NCBI GenBank assembly: GCA_024227975.1
Contig: JAAETV010000683.1
Location: 1 to 64,000 of the forward strand
Source of the DNA: Actinomycetes bacterium
Lineage (GTDB): Bacteria > Actinomycetota > Acidimicrobiia > Acidimicrobiales > SZUA-35
Direction of reading: 5' to 3'
DNA length: 64,000 bases
Shown here: piece after piece, positions 50,743-59,658 of the stretch
How positions within the stretch are numbered: position 1 is the first letter of the stretch
Layout of the letters: each line of letters opens with the position of its first letter
Program-made: the position numbers and the translations under genes
Notes under the pieces: generated by a model
The model's input: only the letters and a program-made list of their open reading frames with translations
The model's database searches: none
What the model was told of the DNA's origin: nothing

Positions 50743-51495
50743 ATGGATCTCGTACAGGTTGAAAAGGCTGACGGTGTCGGCACCATCACACTCAATGACC
50801 CCAACCGTCGCAATGCGGTCACCCTCGACATGTGTGTTGAGCTCGATGAGGCCATCAGCGCGCTTGAAGCCGACGGCTCGATCAACGCCCTGGTGGTGAC
50901 GGGTGCCGCCCCAGCCTTTTGCGCCGGGGCCGACCTCAGCCATCTCGGAGACTCGGCTGAGGAGGGCCTCCTCGCCATCTATGAGGGCTTCCTGCGGGTT
51001 GGCCGCTCTCCGTTGCCAACCATCGCTGCGGTCAATGGCGCTGCCGTCGGGGCCGGCATGAACCTGGCCCTGATCTGCGACGTCCGTCTGGCCGGCAAGT
51101 CGGCCCGCTTCGACGACCGCTTCCTCAACCTCGGCATCCACCCCGGTGGTGGCCACACCTGGATGTTCCAGAACATCGCCGGGTCCCAAGCCACGGCGGC
51201 CGCTGTCCTGTTCGGCGAGATCCTCGATGGCGAGGAGGCAGCCAGGGTAGGTCTGGCCTGGCGCTGCTATGAGGACGACGAGCTTCTGGCCGGGGCCCAG
51301 GAGATGGCAGCTCGAGCCGGAGCCAACCCCCGCGATCTGGTGGTACGGACCAAGCAAACGATTCAGGACATCCGCTGGGTGACGAGCCAGCGGGCCGCCG
51401 TCGACCATGAGCTCGGCCCTCAGGCCTGGTCGACCCGTCAACCTGCTTTCCGAGACAAGCTGGCCAAGCTCAAGGCCCGCATCACCAATCGCTAG
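50743..51495 (+). CDS. Enoyl-CoA hydratase/isomerase superfamily protein
   Basis: 250 residues with the crotonase fold: oxyanion-hole parts FCAGADLSHLG and AAVNGAAVGAGMNLALI. Where mitochondrial enoyl-CoA hydratase has its two catalytic Glu (PEITLG and the AMEM helix), this protein has RFLNLG and TAAAVLF, so both acids appear to be missing. It is therefore unlikely to be a standard hydratase; a different crotonase activity, with His in GIHPGGGH, is possible. It is alone and divergent from maf. Confidence 0.85.
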   Translation: MDLVQVEKADGVGTITLNDPNRRNAVTLDMCVELDEAISALEADGSINALVVTGAAPAFCAGADLSHLGDSAEEGLLAIYEGFLRVGRSPLPTIAAVNGAAVGAGMNLALICDVRLAGKSARFDDRFLNLGIHPGGGHTWMFQNIAGSQATAAAVLFGEILDGEEAARVGLAWRCYEDDELLAGAQEMAARAGANPRDLVVRTKQTIQDIRWVTSQRAAVDHELGPQAWSTRQPAFRDKLAKLKARITNR

Positions 51496-51551
51496 CCGCT
51501 ACCGCCGCCAACCAACCCAGCGACTGGGTGTTTCGGTCCCTGGCCGCGCCC

Positions 51552-52172
51552 CTAGGTGCCCGGAGGGCTCACGGGCACCTGGAGCCACTGGGTGCCGAGG
51601 TCATGTCGACGCTGCCCCCACTCCTCGGAAGTCATGGCGAAGCGGATGTGGTCTTCCCATACCCCATTTATCTCCAGATAGCGCTCGGCAACACCTTCAG
51701 CCCGCAGCCCCAACTTCTCGACCACTCGACGAGAAGCGACGTTGCGGGGCACGATCGAAATCTGGATCCGGTGCAACTTCTGGTCGTCGAAGGCGAACTT
51801 GGCCACCACCACCACGGCCTCGGGTACATAGTTGTTCCCGGCTTGGGCCTCGTCGATCCAGTACCCGACGTATGCGTTCTGGAACGGACCCCGCTGGACG
51901 GCGTTGAGATTGATCTCGCCGACGAAGACGCCGTCGATGAAGATCCCGAACCCGAACCCGGTGCCAAGCTGCCATTCACGCTCGCGGGCATGACAACGTA
52001 GGGCGAACGCTGAGCGGTCCTCGACCACATCCGGGGCGGTCAAGGCCCGTATCGGCTCCCACTTCGTCAGCCAGTTGACGTTGCGTCGGCGCACTTCGCG
52101 CCATCGTTCGAAATCGGCGGGCTGGAGCTGGCGAAGCAGTATGCGGCGCCCCAGAAGGGTGGTCGATGACAC
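51552..52172 (-). CDS. RimJ/RimL-type GNAT acetyltransferase
   Basis: 206 residues; LLGRRILLRQLQPADFERWR at the start, YVGYWIDEAQAGNNYVPEAV and VVVAKFAFDDQKLHRIQISI followed by RNVASRRVVEKLGLRAEGVA, the acetyl-CoA site and C-terminal signature of ribosomal-protein-Ala acetyltransferases. Substrate is not predictable. 18 bp after ppx on the same strand. Confidence 0.9.
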   Translation of the reverse strand: MSSTTLLGRRILLRQLQPADFERWREVRRRNVNWLTKWEPIRALTAPDVVEDRSAFALRCHAREREWQLGTGFGFGIFIDGVFVGEINLNAVQRGPFQNAYVGYWIDEAQAGNNYVPEAVVVVAKFAFDDQKLHRIQISIVPRNVASRRVVEKLGLRAEGVAERYLEINGVWEDHIRFAMTSEEWGQRRHDLGTQWLQVPVSPPGT

Positions 52173-52189
52173 CCTGCGATCCTAGCTCT

Positions 52190-53242
52190 CTACGCCAGCA
52201 GCATCTCGCTGGTGACTCCATCAAGAAGGCCACGCTGAGACACGACCAGCCGCTCGATGTCGAGCTGGCGGAGGATCTCGACCAGAATGGCGCACCCACC
52301 CACGATGTCGTCGACCCGTGAAAGGGGCAGGCCGGGATTGGATGCACGGTCGGCCCGGTTCTCGGTGGCGACGGTGCGGAACACATCCTCGGCGGCGTCG
52401 CGACTCATGACGAACCCGTGGAGGGGACCATCACCGCTGCCGTTGCTCATATCGGCCTCGGCCCCATCATCACCACCACCCAGGCCAACCTCGACAGCAC
52501 CAATGGTGGAGATGGCTCCGAGGCCGACGATGATAGCTGTCTCCAACGCCGGCACCAGCCGGGGAAGCTCCCGCTTCACGTCCTCGATGTGAAGCTCGAC
52601 GACCGACAGAGCCGCTGACAACTCCTCGGCCAGGGGCGGGTCACCATTGAGGTAGGCCTTGGTGAGCACGGACCCACCGATGGGGATGGAGTAGGAGGCT
52701 TCGTGGTCGTTCCAGGTACCCATGGCCACCTCGCACGATCCACCCCCGACGTCAAAGGTGATCACCGACCCATCCCGGTCAAGGACCCCATCCTCGGCGC
52801 TCATGGTGCCACCATTGCGGGCGAGACCAGGGTCGGAAACGACACCTAAGTAGGAGAGACGGGCTTCGGTCTTGGGCGAGATGATGATCAGCTCAGCGTC
52901 CAGGACCCGCTCGACAATGGCGACGAGCTGACCATTGTTGACGGCCCGCCTGGCGCCGGCGGTGGCGACTACCGTCAGCGCCCGATTTGAACCGAGCAGG
53001 GGCTTGAAGCTGGCCAGGGCGGCCTCGACCCTGGATAGGGCCTCATCGGAGATGGCCGCGCCACGGATCTCGCCGTTGGCCCCAAGGATCACACCGCCCA
53101 AGTTGGTGTCGATGCTTCGCCGCTTCCGGCTCACTCCATCGGTCACCAGGAGCTTGGTCGACATGGTGCCGATGTCGATGGCGGCCACGGGCTGCCCTTG
53201 CCCCGCGCCGTCCGAGCCCGGTGCGCCTTCGGCTGCGCTCAC
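52190..53242 (-). CDS. ppx: Exopolyphosphatase/pppGpp phosphohydrolase (Ppx/GppA)
   Basis: 350 residues, ASKHA-fold phosphatase: VAAIDIGTMSTKLLVTDGVS (phosphate-1), VVATAGARRAVNN, and VITFDVGGGSCEVAMGT (phosphate-2). Removes terminal phosphate from polyphosphate or pppGpp. It overlaps the DUF501 gene by 4 bp, the same coupling known in mycobacteria (Rv1025-Rv1026). Confidence 0.92.
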   Translation of the reverse strand: MSAAEGAPGSDGAGQGQPVAAIDIGTMSTKLLVTDGVSRKRRSIDTNLGGVILGANGEIRGAAISDEALSRVEAALASFKPLLGSNRALTVVATAGARRAVNNGQLVAIVERVLDAELIIISPKTEARLSYLGVVSDPGLARNGGTMSAEDGVLDRDGSVITFDVGGGSCEVAMGTWNDHEASYSIPIGGSVLTKAYLNGDPPLAEELSAALSVVELHIEDVKRELPRLVPALETAIIVGLGAISTIGAVEVGLGGGDDGAEADMSNGSGDGPLHGFVMSRDAAEDVFRTVATENRADRASNPGLPLSRVDDIVGGCAILVEILRQLDIERLVVSQRGLLDGVTSEMLLA

Positions 53243-53766
53243 TGGCCTGGCTGGCTCGGGTCGAAGGCGGCGCCGCGACCCACCAGGTGAGCCTGGATCC
53301 AGTCACCGACTGGATCATCGGCTCCCATCAAGAAGTTGGCGTAGTGGGCGTGTAGGCACTTGACCCCCTTGCGGGTTCCTCCGACCCCGCCTGAAGGACG
53401 GGGCCCATGGTGGGTGGCGTCGATCAGCTGGTCGCGGGCGGCAGCATAAGTATCGTGAGCGGCTTGGAGGGCCGCTGGGTCGACCTCGGACTCTGCCGCC
53501 TTGACCCCACCACCGGACTCCAGCTGCCCGATAGCTTTCACCAATTGGCGATCAGCCAGCCAATAGCGGGTCGGCATGGGGCGACCGCCGTCGAGCAGGG
53601 GGCCGTTGGCCAACACCACCGGCGAGCCATCGTCTCGCCGCAAAACGATCTCGAACGAGCCCTGAGGATCACGGCCGAGCAGGCGCTTGACCGCCTCGTA
53701 GTCCGTGTCTTGACCCCGACCGCTGGCTCCATCGCTGGCTCGGTTGGTGTCGCGGTGGGGGCTCAC
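53239..53766 (-). CDS. DUF501 protein
   Basis: 175 residues with the DUF501 hallmark GVKCLHAHYANFLMGADDPV and the N-terminal VKRLLGRDPQGSFEIVLRRD. It is a conserved actinobacterial protein of unknown function that is normally directly downstream of ftsB and eno. Here 4 kb of cox-type genes lie between. Confidence 0.9.
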   Translation of the reverse strand: MSPHRDTNRASDGASGRGQDTDYEAVKRLLGRDPQGSFEIVLRRDDGSPVVLANGPLLDGGRPMPTRYWLADRQLVKAIGQLESGGGVKAAESEVDPAALQAAHDTYAAARDQLIDATHHGPRPSGGVGGTRKGVKCLHAHYANFLMGADDPVGDWIQAHLVGRGAAFDPSQPGQ

Positions 53767-53817
53767 TGCGGGTTCATCGGCTACAACAGCAGTGCCGTCG
53801 CTGACACCGCGACGGGC

Positions 53818-54540
53818 TCAGCCCCGTCCCAGAATCCGGTAGAGGATCCAGATGACGATGGCCATACCAATGCCGGCTGGCAACGCCCGCTTGAGCGTCG
53901 ACGGGCCGGATACGGCCAGTAGATCGACGGGGGTCGGCTCAGGAGCATCGATCTTGCGGACGTTGGACGCCCCGGCGGAGGATGCCGGTGCTTCCCCGTT
54001 TGTGCTCGAGGTCGAAGCCTCTTCCGATGATGACACCGACTCAGAAGAACTCGGGGCCTCCTCCACCCCTGCTTCGGCCTCGCCCGGAGCGTCTTCGCCC
54101 GCTTCCAGCTTGTCTCGCAGATTGTCGGCGAATTGGCCCAGGATCTTCTTCGACACGTCTTCGATTGCACCACGGCCGAAGCTGGCAATCTTGCCGCTGA
54201 GGCCGAGGTCGGTGTGAATGTTGACCGTCGTCTTGCCCTCGCCAGCCTCTTGCATCTTGGCCGTCACCATGGCGTTGGCGTTGCCCTGACGTGGGTCGCG
54301 GCCTTCGGCTTTGAGCCTGGCCACCCTATTGACCTCGTCTTGCTCGACGAATGAGGCCTTGCCCTTGTATTGGGCCGTGATGGGACCGACTTTGATCTTC
54401 ACTACGCCCCGATACTCGTCTCCCTCTATCTCCTGGAGCTGGGCGCCAGGCATGCAGGGAGCGATGAACTCGAGGTCGTTGAGGATCCGCCAGGTCTCCT
54501 CAACCGTCCGATCGATCACGAATTCATTGGTCAGCTCCAT
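53818..54540 (-). CDS. coxG: CoxG-like SRPBCC membrane-anchored protein
   Basis: 240 residues. SRPBCC lipid-binding fold (residues 1-150; MELTNEFVIDRTVEETWRIL, ...FIAPCMPGAQLQEIEGDEYR), an Asp/Glu/Ser-rich linker and one C-terminal membrane helix (GIGMAIVIWILYRIL). CoxG anchors CO dehydrogenase at the membrane in known species. Overlaps the MobA-like gene by 10 bp; last of the cox-type set. Confidence 0.85.
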   Translation of the reverse strand: MELTNEFVIDRTVEETWRILNDLEFIAPCMPGAQLQEIEGDEYRGVVKIKVGPITAQYKGKASFVEQDEVNRVARLKAEGRDPRQGNANAMVTAKMQEAGEGKTTVNIHTDLGLSGKIASFGRGAIEDVSKKILGQFADNLRDKLEAGEDAPGEAEAGVEEAPSSSESVSSSEEASTSSTNGEAPASSAGASNVRKIDAPEPTPVDLLAVSGPSTLKRALPAGIGMAIVIWILYRILGRG

Positions 54541-55088
54541 TGTTGGAGATCCTCCAAGGTGTCAATATCTACAGGATTCCCTGTGCACGGTATCTCGGAA
54601 ACCAGCTCACGTCTCCGCTCCATCAGGGGTCTGGCACCAGCGTCGCCCGTCCGGTCGAGCATGGTCCAAACCGAGCGGGAGAGCTTGACCGGGGGTCGCC
54701 GTTTCCCGTCGAAGGTTGCGGTGACGATCTCGCCAGCAGAGGCCCCAACGCTGCGCCAGGCTGACGCCGGCACCAGGGGCTGATCCCCGAGGCCGACCAC
54801 GAAGGCATCGTGCCCGTCGGCCGCCACCGCGTCGACGGCAACACCGAGCGAGGTCGACTGGCCCTCAGCCCAGTCGGGATTGGCCACGATCGTGACCTCC
54901 TCGCCGACCAGGTCATCAACGTCATGGGCCCCCGTGATCACGTAGGTCTGGTCGAAACCGGCCTGATCGACGGCTTCGAGGACCCAGCACAGGATGGGGC
55001 GCCCTCGGAACAGGGTCCGAAGCTTGTGTTCAGGCCCGGCGAAGCGTGAACCGGCACCGGCAGCGAGCACGACCGCAGCAATTGTCAT
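54531..55088 (-). CDS. MobA/MocA-like molybdenum-cofactor nucleotidyltransferase
   Basis: 185 residues; IAAVVLAAGAGSRFAGPEHK (NTP site), LRTLFRGRPILCWVLEAVDQ and AFVVGLGDQPLVPASAWR. The type adds CMP or GMP to molybdopterin for XDH/CODH-family enzymes. Five bases after the XdhC gene, 10 bp overlap with coxG. Confidence 0.88.
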   Translation of the reverse strand: MTIAAVVLAAGAGSRFAGPEHKLRTLFRGRPILCWVLEAVDQAGFDQTYVITGAHDVDDLVGEEVTIVANPDWAEGQSTSLGVAVDAVAADGHDAFVVGLGDQPLVPASAWRSVGASAGEIVTATFDGKRRPPVKLSRSVWTMLDRTGDAGARPLMERRRELVSEIPCTGNPVDIDTLEDLQQWS

Positions 55089-55093
55089 GAGAC

Positions 55094-55894
55094 CTAGGAA
55101 TGGATGTCGCCACCGGCGTCGCGCAGCGATGGAGCCAGCCGACCGGAGCGAAGGGCAATGATTTCCGAACAGATCGAGATTGCCGTTTCCTCTGGGGTGC
55201 GGGCACCCAGGTCGAGTCCGATGGGGGCCATGAGGGCGGCCAGTTGGTCGTCGGTGACCCCTTCGGCCCGCAGACGTTCGTTGCGATCTTCGGTGGTACG
55301 ACGAGAGCCCATGGCCCCCAGGTAGCCGACCTTGGTTTTCAGGGCCTCGATTACAGCAGGGACATCGAACTTGGGGTCATGGGTCAACACACAGATGGCG
55401 TCGCGAGGCCCCAGGCCAGCCCCCACCTTCTCCAAGAACCGGTGAGGCCAATCGACGACAACCTCATCAGCCAGGGGAAAGCGCTGGCGGGTGGCGAACA
55501 CGGGACGGGCATCACAGACAGTGACCCGATAACCGAGGACCTTGGCCACCCGGCTGAGGGAGGCGGTGAAGTCAACGGCACCGAAGATCAACATCTGGGG
55601 CGGCGGAGCGAACGATTCGATGAAGACCATCACCTCGTCCTGGCGGGCCTCGCCGCCGGGACCATAGTGTCTGACCCCCGTTGTCCCGGCCGCCAGCTCA
55701 CCGATGGCGTCTCGCAGTACGACTCGATCGAGGTCAGGGTTGCCGAGCGAGCCCTCGGTCTCGCCATCGATGGTGACCAGCATCTTGGCCCCAACCCCGG
55801 GTCCCTCGACGACGGTGACCAGTGAGATCGGGTCCTCAGCCGTGATGGCCCGGCTGAGCTTGTCGAACATGGAACCAGATCCAGGGTCAGCCAT
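55094..55894 (-). CDS. XdhC/CoxI family molybdoenzyme maturation protein
   Basis: 266 residues: an N-terminal XdhC domain (about 1-90) and a C-terminal Rossmann-like domain with PPQMLIFGAVDFTASLSRVA and VGYLGAMGSRRTTEDRNERL (the GxxGSRR motif). XdhC proteins deliver or sulfurate the Mo cofactor. Three bases after the short XdhC protein. Confidence 0.9.
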   Translation of the reverse strand: MADPGSGSMFDKLSRAITAEDPISLVTVVEGPGVGAKMLVTIDGETEGSLGNPDLDRVVLRDAIGELAAGTTGVRHYGPGGEARQDEVMVFIESFAPPPQMLIFGAVDFTASLSRVAKVLGYRVTVCDARPVFATRQRFPLADEVVVDWPHRFLEKVGAGLGPRDAICVLTHDPKFDVPAVIEALKTKVGYLGAMGSRRTTEDRNERLRAEGVTDDQLAALMAPIGLDLGARTPEETAISICSEIIALRSGRLAPSLRDAGGDIHS

Positions 55895-55897
55895 CGG

Positions 55898-56212
55898 CTA
55901 CCAGTCGAGGGGTTCGAGATAGAGGTGGATAGTGCCCCCACAGGTGAGCCCGACAGCGAAAGCCTCGTCGTCGGAATACCCGAAGGTGACGATGCGGCGC
56001 GAGTCCTGCTTCAAACACTCGAGAGATTCGGTCACGACGGCCCCCTCGACACACCCACCCGAGACCGAGCCTGCAACCTCGCCGTCTTCGGTGACCGCCA
56101 TTGCTGCCCCGGGGAGACGAGGACCAGAGCCCTCGACGTCGACGACACGGGCCAAGGCCACTCGCTTGCCCTGTCGACGCCAACGCTCGAGATCTCGCAG
56201 AATCTCCTTCAT
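55898..56212 (-). CDS. Short XdhC-type protein
   Basis: 104 residues containing only the XdhC N-terminal domain: VALARVVDVEGSGPRLPGAA, MAVTEDGEVAGSVSGGCVEG. Pairs with the following two-domain XdhC; together they match a split CoxF/CoxI arrangement. 105 bp downstream of coxM, a gap with no gene. Confidence 0.88.
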   Translation of the reverse strand: MKEILRDLERWRRQGKRVALARVVDVEGSGPRLPGAAMAVTEDGEVAGSVSGGCVEGAVVTESLECLKQDSRRIVTFGYSDDEAFAVGLTCGGTIHLYLEPLDW

Positions 56213-56317
56213 CCGGTCAGGATACCGAAGCCGTCACCCAGCCAGGAAACCCTGGGGCAGGGTGAAACAGAAACCAGGAGATCCCGGTTTCCAGCAGTGG
56301 CTCGGATGGGTCTTGTA

Positions 56318-57145
56318 TCAGGAGATCCCGGCCTCGTTGAGGCCACGACGAGTCAGGACGCGGGCTAGGTGCTGGCGGTATTCCACACTGGCGTTCAGAT
56401 CGCCCGAAGGATCCATCCCCTCGGCGGCCTGCTCGGCTGCGTCGGCGGCATTGGCGCCCCCTCCGAGGGCTGCTTCGACCGCGGCAGAGCGGATCGGGGT
56501 GGAGTGCATGTTGACCAGAGCGACGTTTGCCCCTGCGTCGGTCTGCTGGACCGACGCCCCGACAATGGCCCAGTCCTGGGCCCGACGATTGAACTTCTGG
56601 AAGCTCCAGCCCTTGCCGGTGGCCTTCGGCACCCGGATCTCGGTGATCATCTCGGTTGGCTCCAACGACGACTCCAGGAAGCCCGTGAAGAAGTCGGCCC
56701 CGTCGATCTCGCGCTCACCGTCGGGGCCCCGGACGACAGCCGAAGCGCCCATGGCCAGGAAGACCGACGGATGATCGGCGGCCGCGTCGGCGTGAGCCAA
56801 GGAGCCACCAAGGGTTCCACGATGCCGGACCTGGGGGTCACCGACATGGCTGGTGGCATGGGCCAGCAAGGGCGCGTGCTCTTGCACGACGGGGCTCATC
56901 TCGACATCACGGTGACGAGTCAGAGCCCCGATGGCCAGGTGGTCACCCCCATCATTGATGTAGGAGAGATCACTGAGTCGGCCGATGTCGACGATCACGG
57001 CGGGGTAGGCCAGCCGCAGCTTCATCATCGGGAGCAGGCTGTGTCCCCCGGCCATGAGCTTGGCGTCGTCGCCGTGCTCGGCCAGTGCGGCCAAGGCTTC
57101 ATCGGCACTCGAGGCCCGGACGTAGTCGAATGCGACGGGGATCAC
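56318..57145 (-). CDS. coxM: CO dehydrogenase-type FAD-binding medium subunit
   Basis: 275 residues from GTG 57145 (its GTGA overlaps the coxS stop). FAD motifs [14 protein letters not shown] (about 32-45) and [18 protein letters not shown], and C-terminal domain [20 protein letters not shown]. In CODH/xanthine dehydrogenase enzymes it passes electrons from the 2Fe-2S subunit to acceptors. The catalytic Mo subunit coxL expected next is absent. Confidence 0.92.
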   Translation of the reverse strand: MIPVAFDYVRASSADEALAALAEHGDDAKLMAGGHSLLPMMKLRLAYPAVIVDIGRLSDLSYINDGGDHLAIGALTRHRDVEMSPVVQEHAPLLAHATSHVGDPQVRHRGTLGGSLAHADAAADHPSVFLAMGASAVVRGPDGEREIDGADFFTGFLESSLEPTEMITEIRVPKATGKGWSFQKFNRRAQDWAIVGASVQQTDAGANVALVNMHSTPIRSAAVEAALGGGANAADAAEQAAEGMDPSGDLNASVEYRQHLARVLTRRGLNEAGIS

Positions 57146-57603
57146 TGGGCACCTCCGGAGGCCTCGAGAACTGCCTTCACGATGTTGTGATAGCCGGTGC
57201 AACGACAGAGGTTGCCTTCGAGCCCTTCACGAACCTGAGCCTCGGTCATGTTCGGATTCTCTGCGACCAGTGAGACCGACGCCATGACCATGCCCGGGGT
57301 GCAGTAGCCGCACTGGAGGGCGTGGCAGTTCATGAAGGCCTGCTGCATCGGGTGCAGCTCATCGCCGTCGGCCAGTCCCTCGATGGTGGTGATCTGCTGC
57401 CCATCGGCCTGGGCGGCCAGCATGGTGCAAGACTTGACCGCTTCACCATTGAGGTGAACCGTGCAGGCGCCACATGACGAGGTGTCGCAGCCGATGTTGG
57501 TGCCCGTCAGCCCAACCCCTTCACGCAGGTGGTGAACGAGGAGCGTCCTCGGCTCAACATCGGATGTGTGGCTGGATCCGTTGACCTCAACGGTTATCTC
57601 CAC
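57142..57603 (-). CDS. coxS: CO dehydrogenase-type 2Fe-2S small subunit
   Basis: About 153 residues; GTG 57603 is preferred because AAAGGGG lies seven bases upstream, over a TTG at 57618. Both iron-sulfur sites are complete: [18 protein letters not shown] with a later Cys, and [10 protein letters not shown] ... [10 protein letters not shown]. It is first of the cox-type set. 243 bp to ftsB upstream show no gene. Confidence 0.94.
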   Translation of the reverse strand: MEITVEVNGSSHTSDVEPRTLLVHHLREGVGLTGTNIGCDTSSCGACTVHLNGEAVKSCTMLAAQADGQQITTIEGLADGDELHPMQQAFMNCHALQCGYCTPGMVMASVSLVAENPNMTEAQVREGLEGNLCRCTGYHNIVKAVLEASGGAQ

Positions 57604-57846
57604 TGGATCCCCTTTCAAGTGGGTCGCTGCTGTGACCGGTGCCGCGATGGGGTCTCGTCGATTCCATCACCGGCCGCCAGGGATTGTTACACGGAATGAC
57701 CCCGGTCCTCACCTTCTGCGACCACAAATCAGGTCGAAAAGGGTGATGGAACCCGAGTTGAGTGAGATGAAGCCGGGATATCTCCCGACACAACCACGCG
57801 GTGTGACGTCCTTGCTACCGATCAGCTGTCGTCCACTGAGGTCCGG

Positions 57847-58166
57847 CTAGCCCTCGGGCGGCACTATGCGGTAGCTCTCCTCACCCGGATACACCAGGTC
57901 GAAATGCTGACGGGCCATACGCTCGATCTCGTCGTCGGTTTGGAGCTGCTCCAGCTGGGCGCTGAGCTCGGCTACCTCGTTCTCGATGCGAGCCAGATCG
58001 GCCCGGGCTTCGGTCATGTCTTGACGTTGCGACATCCAGGTGCGGGCCGGCAACACAGCCAGGCCAGCCAGGACGCTCAGAGCCAGCGCCACGACCCCAA
58101 CGATCGGTACGATCTCTCGCACCCGGTCGCTGAAGATGGGGCCGCCGCCGCCTGAACGCCTCGCCA

Positions 58167-58167
<1 letters not shown>
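57847..58167 (-). CDS. ftsB: FtsB/DivIC septum formation protein
   Basis: 106 residues: basic N-terminus, one membrane helix (about 18-38, VPIVGVVALALSVLAGLAVL) and a coiled coil (MTEARADLARIENEVAELSA, QLEQLQTDDEI) ending in RQHFDLVYPGEESYRIV. It shares one base with the enolase stop (TGATG), the usual eno-ftsB pair. Confidence 0.93.
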
Positions 58168-59492
<1,325 letters not shown>

Positions 59493-59658
59493 TCATGGTC
59501 GCCCGGTACCGGCCGCTGGGAGATCCTGACCAGCCAATCCTCCACTACTCATCTCTACAGATTCGTGCCACTGTCGAGTTCCTCTTCGCCTCTCCTACGG
59601 ACCTGGACTCAGGACTCGATAGCTTCGATGATGTGGGCAACGACGTGGGAGGGACCTG

